The notes below the pieces were generated by a model. The model was not told the DNA's origin and did not search any database. It worked only from the letters and a program-made list of their open reading frames with translations. DNA of 64,000 bases, from contig CP096134.1 of NCBI GenBank assembly GCA_023242925.1, positions 3,553,501-3,617,500 on the forward strand, in the 5' to 3' direction. The position numbers and the translations under genes were made by a program. Below are positions 37,706-46,334 of this stretch, one piece after another. Origin of the DNA: Hyphomonadaceae bacterium JAD_PAG50586_4. GTDB taxonomy: Bacteria > Pseudomonadota > Alphaproteobacteria > Caulobacterales > Aquidulcibacteraceae. Positions within the stretch are counted from its first letter, which is position 1, and each line of letters opens with the position of its first letter.

Positions 37706-38125
37706 CTTACCAATGAACCCTCTCCCTCCTTTGAGAGGGAGAGGGTTCTCGGTGAATTCAACGCGTCGCATTCCAGTTGAACAAAAATTCCGGTGCTCGG
37801 CCCAGGTTTGGCCTTCGACACGATCGCCGACCAAGCACGCCGCCGAATGATACGGCCCCACGCCATCCGTCGTGCGGAAGCTCACACAGGTGCGGCCGCG
37901 ATCGGTGCGCCAGCGGCCCGCTTCGATCTCGCTCTCATAAAATGAACCCGCCACCGTGCCGTCAGTATTGAGCGTCAGCTGCATCGGCCGCGTGTACGGC
38001 GTGTTCGGATCGGTCGAGAGGTCAACGACCCAGGCGCCGGCCAATCCCGCACGCGGCGCGCGCTCCTGCGCCTGCGCCGCGCACGCCCCCAAAGCCAACG
38101 CCAAAATCAAACCCGCTACCCGCAT
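37688..38125 (-). CDS. Hypothetical secreted protein whose 3' end runs through a palindromic repeat
   Basis: A 145-residue exported protein. The signal is MRVAGLILALALGACAAQAQ (possible lipobox GAC-A). The mature part reads GAWVVDLSTDPNTPYTRPMQ, LTLNTDGTVAGSFYESEIEA, GRWRTDRGRTCVSFRTTDGV and TWAEHRNFCSTGMRRVEF, a small lipocalin- or avidin-like beta pattern. The last 20 or so residues translate the perfect palindrome at 37,715-37,748, so the natural C-terminus may have been extended by insertion of the repeat. GGGGAG precedes the ATG. Confidence 0.6.
   Translation of the reverse strand: MRVAGLILALALGACAAQAQERAPRAGLAGAWVVDLSTDPNTPYTRPMQLTLNTDGTVAGSFYESEIEAGRWRTDRGRTCVSFRTTDGVGPYHSAACLVGDRVEGQTWAEHRNFCSTGMRRVEFTENPLPLKGGRGFIGKLAAAL
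37715..37748. repeat. Perfect 14-bp palindrome, third copy of the repeat family
   Basis: GAACCCTCTCCCTC pairs with GAGGGAGAGGGTTC around a six-base loop. It shares the CCCTCTCCC/GGGAGAGGG core with the elements at 2709-2840 and 15,923-16,072. It lies between converging genes and could act as a terminator-like hairpin, though it lacks a T tract. Confidence 0.7.
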
Positions 38126-38220
38126 CGTTACGCTCCCCAATACGAGGCTGATACGCGCAGCCCGCGCCATCCGATCTCTGGCCGCTTGACACCTCGCGCC
38201 CCCGCCCCGACCTATCCCCC

Positions 38221-38478
38221 ATGCTGGAGATCAAGCCCGCACCCACGACGCACGCCGTTCCGGCCAGACGCTGGCGCAATTATTATCGCGTCTACCACGT
38301 GCTCAGCCTCTACCGACTCGGCACGATTTTTCCCGGCGTGCATGGCGGGCCGGACGTCTTCCCGTCGAAAGAAATCGCCGAAGAGCGCGCGCACTCCTTC
38401 ATCCGCGCCATCAATCCACCCGGCCGCTATCTCATGGAATTCGCCGGCGCGTTTCCCGAGGGTGACGCCGCGAATTAG
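38221..38478 (+). CDS. Hypothetical protein, 85 residues
   Basis: Begins MLEIKPAPTTHAVPARRWRN and continues YYRVYHVLSLYRLGTIFPGV, HGGPDVFPSKEIAEERAHSF and RYLMEFAGAFPEGDAAN. The aromatic-rich middle and clean codon use support coding, but I do not recognise it. No strong ribosome site is visible. It is divergent from the secreted protein gene at 37,688-38,125. Confidence 0.55.
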   Translation: MLEIKPAPTTHAVPARRWRNYYRVYHVLSLYRLGTIFPGVHGGPDVFPSKEIAEERAHSFIRAINPPGRYLMEFAGAFPEGDAAN

Positions 38479-38609
38479 CGCGATAAAGCGCGAAGATCGA
38501 ATGCGCGCCGGATCGACTCGAAGCGTGGCCTGTGCCGCTTCGCGCGATCCCAGGCGGGCGGCGGCCGTATCGGTTTCGTCGGTCACGGCGGCGTTTGTTT
38601 CCGCGCCGC

Positions 38610-38844
38610 ATGGTCGATTGCTGGCGCCTGGCCGTGCGCTACGAAGCGCTGCTGCTCAGCCTACAACAATCCCGCACCCTATGACGCGCGCATGGCGCGC
38701 CATCTCCGCGCCGCGCCGCTACGTGCGCGCGTCATCCTGCGCTCCTCGCCCGCCGCCATCGCCACGATCGGTCGCGACGCGCATCATGAAATGACCAAGG
38801 CGGCGGCCGCGATCGCCCGGGGTATGCGCCCAGATTCCAGCTAA
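38610..38844 (+). pseudogene. Possible frameshifted small coding region
   Basis: The region 38,479-38,938 has no intact gene. Two frames within it look protein-like: MVDCWRLAVRYEALLLS from 38,610 and, in another frame, YNNPAPYDARMARHLRAAP, RARVILRSSPAAIATIGRDA, HHEMTKAAAAIARGMRPDSS up to TAA at 38,844. One added base near 38,658-38,662 joins them, like the other frameshifts in the window. The start, ribosome site and function are unknown. Confidence 0.35.
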
Positions 38845-38883
38845 GCGCCTCGAAATCGCCCCAAGTTCGAAACGCGCCCGCAA

Positions 38884-38903
38884 CATCGCTGCAAACAGCG
38901 ATG
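38884..38903 (+). promoter_or_regulatory. Perfect hairpin upstream of the 26-residue peptide gene
   Basis: CATCGCTG, CAAA, CAGCGATG: an 8-bp stem with a four-base loop, 35 bases before the ATG at 38,939. It could be a DNA operator or part of the leader RNA. Confidence 0.45.
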
Positions 38904-38938
38904 CGTAAACCCCTGCGCGTCATCTGGCGGAGGGAAAT

Positions 38939-39019
38939 ATGAGCGGCCAAGCGCATCTGATCACACTGTTTTTAGTCATTCTGCCCGGGTTCGCCGCCTT
39001 TCAGGGGGTAATGATCTAA
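38939..39019 (+). CDS. 26-residue hydrophobic peptide
   Basis: A tiny gene starting MSGQAHLITLFLVILPGF and ending AAFQGVMI, essentially one membrane helix. It has an excellent ribosome site (GGCGGAGGGAAAT before the ATG), an upstream hairpin and its own intrinsic terminator 39 bases after the stop. These three together are stronger evidence than the reading frame alone. It stands directly upstream of a hybrid histidine kinase. No known family; small membrane regulators of sensor kinases are one possible analogy. Confidence 0.5.
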   Translation: MSGQAHLITLFLVILPGFAAFQGVMI

Positions 39020-39057
39020 GTTCCGGAATTGCCGCGCAGCGACGCGCCCCTTAAAGT

Positions 39058-39080
39058 CCGATCGCGAGGTCGGCTTTTTT
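39058..39080 (+). terminator. Intrinsic terminator overlapping the start of the histidine kinase gene
   Basis: CCGATC, a GCGA tetraloop, GGTCGG and then CTTTTTT. It ends the small peptide transcript. The 3' arm holds the GAGG that would serve as the kinase ribosome site and the T tract holds its TTG start, so termination and kinase translation are mutually dependent. Confidence 0.7.
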
Positions 39081-41077
39081 GCAAATTATTCAGGGACTAC
39101 GCTCCAACGCGCTGATCGCGGCCGCCTTGGCCTTGCCGATCGTGCTGCTCGTTGTGCTGCAGATCGTGTTCACGTTGGAGCGCGAGCGCGAAGATGTGGA
39201 GCGCTTTGCTCTTTCCCGCGCCGAACGCGTCATGGCGTTGGCCGATGCGCAAGTCCAAGCCGATGTCGCGGTGATGCGCGTACTGGCTACGGCCGATCCG
39301 CTCGAACGCAACGACTGGCCTTTGGCCTATGCCCGTGTCCGCGAAGTCGCATCGCTCAACCCGCATTGGCGCAACGTGATCATCGCCGATCGCAGCACCA
39401 ACGAAGACGTGCTGAGTTTGGGCCGGCCATACTCGACCGATCATCTCCCGCTCGACGCCGCGACAATCGATCACCATGCGATCGCCCGCGAAGGTCGGGG
39501 CTGTCCGTGCTTATACTTGTACCAGCCCATCGGCGCGGACGGCCGCTACGAACTCATCGTCGCCATAGCCCCCGATACGCTGCGCGATCTGCTGATGCGG
39601 CATTTGCCCGAAGATCTCGATCGCCGCCCTCGTCGATCGCCAAGGCGCTTTCATCGCGCGCAGCCAACAGCAAGAAGAACGCGTCGGAACGCCGGCCACC
39701 GAATTTGTCCGCACCGCCATCGCGAGCGGCGAAACCTCCGGCATCTATGAGGGCGTCACTTACGAAGGCTTCCGCAATCTCAGCGCCTACGTCGTTTCGC
39801 CCCTCACCGGTTGGTCAACCCACGTCGCGGTCGCATCGGCCCTGATCGAACGTCCACGCGCCTATTCCAGCGCCGCAATCATCGCCGGCATCGTCCTCGC
39901 TTTGATCCTCGCCGGCGTGGTCATCACCTGGGCGCTCCGCGATATCGCCCAGCGCCGCGTGGCCGAACAACGCATGGCGCAAACACAAAAGCTCGAAGCC
40001 ATCGGCCAACTCACCGGCGGTGTCGCGCACGATTTCAACAATCTGCTCACCGTCATCATCGGCGGCCTCAACATGCTGCTGAAGCGCATCGAGGATCCCA
40101 AGCAGCGCGAAATCGCCGAACACATGCTCGACGCGGCAAAGCGCGGCGATAAACTCACCAAGCAATTGCTTGCCTTCTCGCGCGGCAAACGTATGGAGCT
40201 CGTCGCGATCGATCTGCATCAATTGGCGCCAGGCATGGAAGATTTGCTGCGCCGTTCCGTCGGCGCCGACGTGAAGATCGCGTTCGAACTCGAACCCGAC
40301 GCGCGCTGGGTGCGCTCGGACGCAAACCAACTCGAACTCGCCATCCTCAACATGGTGATCAACGCACGCGATGCGATGCCGGACGGCGGAAGCATCATCA
40401 TTTCGACACGCACGTCCGATACACGTGACGACTTCATCGAGCTCGCTGTGAAAGACACCGGCCTTGGCATGCCACGCGACGTGGTCGAGCGCGCGATGGA
40501 GCCGTTCTTCACCACAAAGCCCGCTGGCAAAGGCACAGGCCTCGGCCTCGCGCAAGTGTTCGGCGCCGCGCGCCAATCTGGCGGCGATGTCGAGATCGAA
40601 AGCATGCCCGATCGCGGCGCCACCATTCGCTTGCTGCTGCCGCGCATCGATCCCCCTAGCGAGGCGAACGCCGAAAACAAAGCGCCGGCCACGCCGGCCC
40701 CGCGCGGCAATGGGCAGAAGATATTGGTGGTCGACGACGAAGCTGGGGTGTTGGACTTCGTGTCTCAGGCGCTGCGCGATTGCGGGTTCTCGGTCCGCGA
40801 AGCCGCCGATCCGGGCGCCGCGATGCGCATCCTGGAAAGTGAGACCTTCGACCTTCTGGTGACGGATTATTCGATGCCGGCGATGAGTGGCCTGGAACTG
40901 GCCGAGCGCGCGCTGGCCAAGCAGCCCGACATACGCCTGATCATCATCTCAGGCTGGGCCGACGCCGAGACGTTGGAGAAATCCGCCGCGCGGCCGCGCC
41001 TGCTGCGCAAGCCCTTCGACGAAAGTGCGCTGCTCGAAGCCGTACGTGCGGCATTCGCACCGCATGAGGTTTCGTAA
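39079..41077 (+). CDS. Hybrid sensor histidine kinase with receiver domain (single-base frameshift)
   Basis: A membrane sensor of 665 residues when repaired. TM1 is IAAALALPIVLLVVLQIVF, followed by an extracytoplasmic sensor region of about 250 residues, and TM2 AAIIAGIVLALILAGVVITW. The H-box is IGQLTGGVAHDFNNLLTVII, the ATPase has NMVINARDAMPDGG, DTGLGMP and GKGTGLGLAQVFG, and the C-terminal receiver has ILVVDDEAGV, VTDYSMP and LRKPF. The frames shift near 39,606-39,620. Here one base must be removed, for example from CCC, giving HLPKISIAALVDRQG. The TTG start at 39,079 is the only one that keeps TM1. It probably signals to an unlinked response regulator or phosphotransfer protein. Confidence 0.83.
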
Positions 41078-41116
41078 ACACACAAACACTATTATCTATC
41101 GCAGCGGAGGCGATGG

Positions 41117-42915
41117 ATGAGTTTCACGGGCGCGATCCAGCGTGAATGGCGGTTCTTGCAGGGCGTTTCACGCACGCTCTGGTCCGTGCGCCAGATCAAA
41201 CCGGACTCGCCAGTGCTCGTCTGCGACGATTTCGAACGCGCGGTCGATGATTTTGCCGACCACACGGCGATGGTTTTTGAAGGCGAGCGCTACACCTATC
41301 GCCAGCTCGACGCCCTCGCCAATCGCTTCGCCGTCTGGGGCGACGCACAAGGTTTGAAGCGCGGCGACACGGTCGCGCTGTTGTTGCCGAACCGGGCCGA
41401 ATATGTGCCCGCTTGGATGGGCCTCGCCAAAATCGGCGTCGCCACCGCGCTGATCAACAACAATCTCACGGGCGCCGCCCTCGCCCATTGCCTCTCAATC
41501 TCCAACGCCGAGCACGTCATCACAGACACCGAGAGCCTTGAAGCAATCGACACGATGCGCGCGGTACTCGCCCGGCCGCTGACCTATTGGTCCATCGACG
41601 CGTCAGGTCCGCTCGAAGAAGACCGCCGCGCACTTGATCTTAAAGAACCGCGCACAGCACCCGAACGTCCGCCCGCATCACGGCGCGCTGGCCTTAAAGC
41701 AAACGACGTTGCGCTCTATATTTTCACCTCCGGCACCACCGGAATGCCAAAAGCGGCAAAGATCACGCATATGCGCGCGGAGCTCTATATGCGCAGCTTT
41801 GCGGCGGCGACGAACGCGAACGCCGAAGACAAGATCTATTGCGTGCTCCCCCTCTATCACGCGACGGGCGGGCTCTGTGGCGTGGGTGCGGCGCTGCTGA
41901 AGGGCGGCACCGTGGTGTTGCGGCGTAAATTCTCGACGACGCATTTCTGGGATGACGTCGCCGACAATGAATGCACGATGTTCGTCTATATCGGCGAACT
42001 CTGCCGTTACCTCATCAATGCGGAGGAGCACCCGAAAGAACGCGCGCACCGTTTGCGCTTAGGCTTCGGCAATGGCTTGCGACCGGAAGTATGGACCGAG
42101 TTCCAGCAGCGCTTCAACGTGCCGCGCATCCTGGAATTCTACGGCTCGACCGAAGGCAACGTGTCGATGTTCAATTTCGACGGCCAAGCTGGCGCGATTG
42201 GTCGCGTGCCCCCTATCTGCAGCGCAGCTTCGCAGTCCGTCTCGTGAAGTTCGACGTCGAAGCGGAAATGCCGGTGCGCGACGAACATGGTCTCTGCGTT
42301 TTGGCAGATCTCGGCGAACCAGGCGAAGCTATTGGCCTCATCAAAGACGACGCTCGCCACAATTACACGGGCTACGCTGACAAAGCCGCGTCGGAAAAGA
42401 AAATCCTGCGTGACGTGATTGAGAAGGGCGACGCATGGTTCCGCACCGGCGATCTCATGCGCCAAGATAAGGACGGCTACTTCTATTTCGTCGATCGCAT
42501 CGGCGACACCTTCCGCTGGAAAGGCGAAAACGTATCCACCACCGAGGTCGCGCAAGTGATCGCACGCTATCGCGGCGTTGAGGAAGTGAACGTGTACGGC
42601 GCGAATGTCGGCAAACTCGATGGCCGCGCTGGCATGGCGGCGGTCACGCCGGGCGAAGGCTTTGAACTCGGCGGATTACGCAGCTTCCTCGCGCGCGAAT
42701 TGCCCGCCTATGCACGCCCGATCTTCATTCGCATTCAACCGGCGATCGAAACGACCGGCACGTTCAAATATCGCAAGGTTGATCTGGTGCGCGATGGCTT
42801 CGATCCGCACAAATGCGAACATGAAATCTGGTTCGATCATCCAGACCGGCGCGAATATGTGCGTGTGACGCCGGAACTGTACGAACAGATTCAGGCAGGC
42901 GCGTTTAAGCTCTAA
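41117..42915 (+). CDS. Long/very-long-chain acyl-CoA synthetase, FATP-like (single-base frameshift)
   Basis: An AMP-forming fatty acid-CoA ligase of 599 residues when repaired. VFEGERYTYRQLDALANRFA, LLLPNRAEYVPAWMGLAKIG, the P-loop YIFTSGTTGMPKAAKITH, RILEFYGSTEGNVSMFNFDG and the C-terminal YFYFVDRIGDTFRWKGENVS are visible; the last is typical of the very-long-chain/FATP branch. The frame breaks at CCCCC (42,209-42,213). One more C gives IGRVPPYLQRSFAVRLVKF. A GGAGGCGATGG ribosome site precedes the ATG. It probably activates exogenous fatty acids. Confidence 0.87.
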
Positions 42916-43676
42916 CGGAATATGGCGGCGAACGCATCACCGATGCGTTCGAGTTGTCCCGGTCGGCCGTAGACAACTTCCAATGCATCGCGCGTGAGCG
43001 CCTTTTCGGGTTCGCCTTCAGCCCAAATACGTCCCTCGTGCATGAGCACGACGCGATGCGCGGCGCTCGCCGCGAGCGCGATGTCATGCGTTGAGAATAC
43101 AACTGCGCCGCCGTCAGCTGCATGCGCGCGCAGAATGTCCGCCACCGCGAGAGATTGCGCTGGATCGAGCCCCGCCGTGGGTTCGTCCAACATCAAGAGT
43201 GGGGCGTGTTGCGCCAATGCCCTGGCGAGATGGGCGCGCGCCTTTTCGCCGCCTGAGATTTCATCCATGCCGCGTACGCGCAGATTATTGAGCCCGCACG
43301 CTTCGATCGCTGCATCGACGGCCGCTTGGTCTGTCGCACTCAACCGATCCGGCGCCGCGCCATGTGCAAAGCGGCCGAGCGCCACGAGCGCCACGACGCT
43401 GATCGGCCAAATCGATTGCGGACGTTGCGGCAGGTAGGCGACGCGCAGCGCACGCTCGCGGTTGGTGAGCTTTGCCGGATCGGCCCCGCCAAGCGCGCGC
43501 GCACCTTCCACGGGCACAAGGCCGAGCGATGCACGCATCAATGTCGTTTTGCCGGCGCCGTTTGGACCCAGCAACGCGATGATTTCGCCAGCACGGACCG
43601 TCAGCGACACGCCTTTCAGCGCGTGCGTTGCGCGGAGCCTCACGCTGACTTTATCGAGTTCAAGCAGCGCACTCAT
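42912..43676 (-). CDS. btuD: Cobalamin ABC transporter ATPase BtuD
   Basis: The 254-residue ATPase of the vitamin B12 importer. Walker A GPNGAGKT at about residues 37-44, the Q-loop in YLPQRPQ, signature ISGGEKARAHLARAL at about 140-154 and Walker B LLMLDEPTAGLD near 160-171. The ATG at 43,676 overlaps the btuC stop (ATGA), which rules out the longer frame. A perfect hairpin CGAACGCATC-ACC-GATGCGTTCG lies in its last codons (42,929-42,951). The B12 role comes from the riboswitch upstream of the operon; without it, heme or iron-chelate transport would be possible. Confidence 0.88.
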   Translation of the reverse strand: MSALLELDKVSVRLRATHALKGVSLTVRAGEIIALLGPNGAGKTTLMRASLGLVPVEGARALGGADPAKLTNRERALRVAYLPQRPQSIWPISVVALVALGRFAHGAAPDRLSATDQAAVDAAIEACGLNNLRVRGMDEISGGEKARAHLARALAQHAPLLMLDEPTAGLDPAQSLAVADILRAHAADGGAVVFSTHDIALAASAAHRVVLMHEGRIWAEGEPEKALTRDALEVVYGRPGQLERIGDAFAAIFR

Positions 43677-44638
43677 GCATCGCCTCCCCGCGATGCGAGA
43701 CGTGCGGCGATCAGTGCAAACACCGGCCCGCCGATCAAGGCGGCGGCGACGCCGAGTTTGAGTTCTGTGTCTGTCGGCAACAGGCGCACCGCGATGTCGG
43801 CGCAAACGAGCATCGTGCCGCCAGCCAACGCGCTCGGCAGCAGTAAGCGCGCCGGATCGTGGCCAGCGACGGCGCGCACGAAATGTGGCGCGGCGATGCC
43901 GACAAAGCCGATGATGCCGGCGACAGCCGTTGCGCCGCCGGTGCAGGCCGCCGCGCCAAGCACAACCAATGTGCGTGTGCGCATAATGTTGGCGCCGATA
44001 GCGGCGGCGGATTCTTCGCCGAGTGTCAGCGCTTGCAGTCCGCGTGCGGCCACGAAGATGAAAACTGCGCCGACGAAGAAGAGAATGCCAACAAGAGCAA
44101 CGTGCTCATACGAACGCGCTTCGACCGAGCCGAGCGTCCAATTGACCAAATCAGCGAGTGCGCCCGGGTTTGGCGCAAGATTTAAGGCAAGTGCGATGAG
44201 GCCACCGGCGAAACTCGAAAGCCCGACACCGATCAACGCCAAACTCGCCGGCCCGCGAGCAGCCCAGCCAAGCGTCACGACAATCAGAGCCGCGCCCAGC
44301 GCGAAGAGGACAGACAGAGCGGGCGCGAACGCTCCAAAGCCGAACGCAAATGCGATCACGGCGCCCAGTGCCGCGAAACCGGAAAGTCCAAGCACACCGG
44401 CGTCGGCGAGCGGGTTGCGGAGCAGGCCTTGCAACGCTGCGCCAGCAAGGCCGAGCGCTGCGCCAACGAACCACGCCGTGAGTGCGCGCGGGAGGCGGAT
44501 ATCCCACACGATCGTGCGCGTGGCTTCGTCCGACGCGAACGGGTTTTCGAGCGGCGTCGGGCCAAGCCACAAGGCGGCGAACACTGCCGTGAGGCTGAGC
44601 GCCGCGAGAGCGAGAATAATGCGGAGCGAAGCGCTCAT
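43673..44638 (-). CDS. btuC: Cobalamin ABC transporter permease BtuC
   Basis: A 321-residue FecCD-family permease. Characteristic parts are RTIVWDIRLPRALTAWFVGA, LGLAGAALQGLLRNPLADAG, LGLSGFAALGAVIAFAFGFG and GIIGFVGIAAPHFVRAVAGH with the helix contacting the ATPase. About ten membrane helices are expected. Both ends overlap neighbouring genes by 4 bases (ATGA), so btuF, btuC and btuD form a coupled operon. The longer reading frame upstream is ignored because it would run into btuF. Confidence 0.9.
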   Translation of the reverse strand: MSASLRIILALAALSLTAVFAALWLGPTPLENPFASDEATRTIVWDIRLPRALTAWFVGAALGLAGAALQGLLRNPLADAGVLGLSGFAALGAVIAFAFGFGAFAPALSVLFALGAALIVVTLGWAARGPASLALIGVGLSSFAGGLIALALNLAPNPGALADLVNWTLGSVEARSYEHVALVGILFFVGAVFIFVAARGLQALTLGEESAAAIGANIMRTRTLVVLGAAACTGGATAVAGIIGFVGIAAPHFVRAVAGHDPARLLLPSALAGGTMLVCADIAVRLLPTDTELKLGVAAALIGGPVFALIAARLASRGGDA

Positions 44639-45441
44639 GGCCCACCCAATGCGGCGGCGATCGCTTCGGCTGCATCGATCGCGTACCAGGCCTCGCAGGA
44701 GATCGTCGGGGCCGGCAGGTCGACCGTGCGCGCCTCGGCCAGCGCACGTTGCACAGCCGGATGATGCGCGGGCGACCAGGCGTTCACGGCGCTGCGGCCT
44801 GTATCGAAAAATCCGAGCGCTATGAGTGCAGGGGGCGTTGTGATCATGCGTTCGAGCGGCAGCACTGTCCAACTCGCGTCGGTGCGGACATTGCGGCCGC
44901 CGGCCACGGCGATGACATCATCCATGAGGACACCCGAGCCGGGCACTCCGCCATAGGAGGAGAGATACATCACCGCCTGGCGCTCACGCGGCGCGTTGGC
45001 GCGAAGACGGGCCAGGCGCAGATCGAGATCGCGCGCGATGTCTTGGCCGCGATCGATGTGGCCAAGAACGCGCGCAGCGTCGACAACATCTTCGCGCGCC
45101 AGCGCGAAACTAGGCGTGTCGCCAACTTGCAGCACCGGAATACCGAAGCGCGCATAGACTTGCTCCGCATCCCACGGGCCACCCCAATTGCGCACGACAA
45201 GATCGGGACGTAGCGCCAATACCTCTTCGAGCGTGCCGCGGGTTTGACGAATGCCGTGTGCGCGCGCGCGGAAGTAGGAATCGTCGCGTTGCGAGCCGCG
45301 CGAGAGCGCCACGATCTGTTCGCGGTCAGCGAGCGCGAGTACGAATTGATCGGCGCAATAATCGAGCGACACGATACGTCGCGGTTCGGCCCACGCAGGC
45401 GACGCACAGACGAGCGCTAACGCGCACAAGATCCAACGCAC
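44635..45441 (-). CDS. btuF: Cobalamin-binding periplasmic protein BtuF
   Basis: A 268-residue substrate-binding protein with signal peptide MRWILCALALVCASPAWA and the mature start EPRRIVSLDYCADQFVLALA. It has TRGTLEEVLALRPDLVVRNW, then RFGIPVLQVGDTPSF, typical of BtuF-like proteins of the helical-backbone class. The GTG start at 45,441 is preceded by GGAGG and follows the B12 riboswitch. Its gene overlaps btuC. No TonB receptor btuB is seen nearby. Confidence 0.87.
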   Translation of the reverse strand: MRWILCALALVCASPAWAEPRRIVSLDYCADQFVLALADREQIVALSRGSQRDDSYFRARAHGIRQTRGTLEEVLALRPDLVVRNWGGPWDAEQVYARFGIPVLQVGDTPSFALAREDVVDAARVLGHIDRGQDIARDLDLRLARLRANAPRERQAVMYLSSYGGVPGSGVLMDDVIAVAGGRNVRTDASWTVLPLERMITTPPALIALGFFDTGRSAVNAWSPAHHPAVQRALAEARTVDLPAPTISCEAWYAIDAAEAIAAALGGP

Positions 45442-45477
45442 ACAGCCTCCTTCGGCCCCATCCCGGACCAGAGTTTC

Positions 45478-45640
45478 GCGTCGGCAGGTCTTCTGGCTTT
45501 GCGGGTCGTTGTTCTTTGGCCCCTTCCCGCTCGTCGAGCAGTGGCTTGGCCTCGAACTCGCCGCTTACAGCTGCGGGCGCAGCCGCGGATTTGCACCGCG
45601 TTCCCTTTGATCCCCAAAAGGGAACCGACGCGATACGTCT
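45478..45640 (-). promoter_or_regulatory. Cobalamin riboswitch upstream of btuFCD
   Basis: Read on the minus strand: GGTTCCC/GGGAAC paired region, the B12 box GCCCGCAGCTGTAAGCGG, GCCACTG and the closing AGCCAGAAGACCTGCCGAC. These match the conserved core of the AdoCbl riboswitch in the correct order. It ends about 35 bases before the btuF start, so B12 should switch the transporter off, probably at translation. Confidence 0.93.
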
Positions 45641-45680
45641 ATAGGACTAAGCAGCCGGCTGGAAGCCGACGGTCTGAAGG

Positions 45681-46034
45681 TTAGAGAATTTCTTGTACGC
45701 GCTCTTTGGGGCGCGCCAGCAGCGTGCCTTTGGCGGTGACGACAAACGGTCGCTCGACGAGGATCGGGTGCTCGACCATCGCATCGAGCAATTTGGCGTC
45801 GCTTACTTTGGGATCGAGCAAGCCAAGCTCCTCGGCTTCAGCGGCTTTCGTCCGGAGCGCTTGGCGTGCTGTGAGGCCGGCGGCGGCGAAGAGCTCCTTG
45901 AGCTGCTTTTTGCTCCGGCCGGCTTTCAAATACTCGACGATCTCAGGCTTGTAGCCAGCCGCTTCGATCATCGCGAGCACTTGGCGCGAGGTGGAGCATT
46001 TTGGATTGTGATAGATGGTCGCTCTCTTCGCCAT
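45681..46034 (-). CDS. arsC: ArsC/Spx-family reductase
   Basis: A 117-residue thioredoxin-fold protein of the ArsC family. The active site is YHNPKCSTSRQVLAMIEAAG with the catalytic cysteine near residue 13; the later arginine is in HPILVERPFVV, where arsenate binds. ArsC uses glutaredoxin to reduce arsenate to arsenite. No other ars gene is present, so a general stress role is possible. The ATG overlaps the upstream gene's stop (TGATG), so it is the last gene of the minus-strand run beginning with efp. Confidence 0.85.
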   Translation of the reverse strand: MAKRATIYHNPKCSTSRQVLAMIEAAGYKPEIVEYLKAGRSKKQLKELFAAAGLTARQALRTKAAEAEELGLLDPKVSDAKLLDAMVEHPILVERPFVVTAKGTLLARPKERVQEIL

Positions 46035-46333
46035 CAATAATCCTCCTCATCGTCTTCGCTCATCGGGAAGAACGAGAAATTATCGTCAATGTCGACGGGC
46101 TCAGCGACTTGCGCCACTTCCTCGAACACGATGCGCGGCTGCAGATCGCTCCAATCGCCGGGCGGCGGCTGCAGATCCTCATCTTCGAACAAGAGTTCCG
46201 AGCAGAGCGCTTCGGCTTCACCTTGCGTCGGCGCTTCGATGTAGCGCGTCGTGTAGAAGCCGACGATCTCGACATTGTTATCGAGGATAACGGGAAAATC
46301 TTCGCCGCAGGCGAACAAGCGAAACCAAGCCAT
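46034..46333 (-). CDS. Small acidic hypothetical protein, 99 residues
   Basis: Begins MAWFRLFACGEDFPVILDNN, continues VEIVGFYTTRYIEAPTQGEA and ends in an acidic tail, MSEDDEEDY. A GGAGC ribosome site and a 1-base gap from the beta-lactamase stop show that it belongs to the same operon. No family known to me. Acidic small proteins of this type may be antirestriction-like or nucleic-acid-mimicking, but nothing here proves that. Confidence 0.65.
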   Translation of the reverse strand: MAWFRLFACGEDFPVILDNNVEIVGFYTTRYIEAPTQGEAEALCSELLFEDEDLQPPPGDWSDLQPRIVFEEVAQVAEPVDIDDNFSFFPMSEDDEEDY

Positions 46334-46334
46334 T

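Noticed and set aside
42929..42951. Hairpin at the end of btuD as a definite terminator
   Set aside because: The pairing is perfect but it lies within codons and no T tract follows on either strand, so it is only mentioned.
43326..44825. Plus-strand frame of 499 codons over btuD/btuC
   Set aside because: It spans several overlapping minus-strand transporter genes with intact motifs and shows no protein family features itself.
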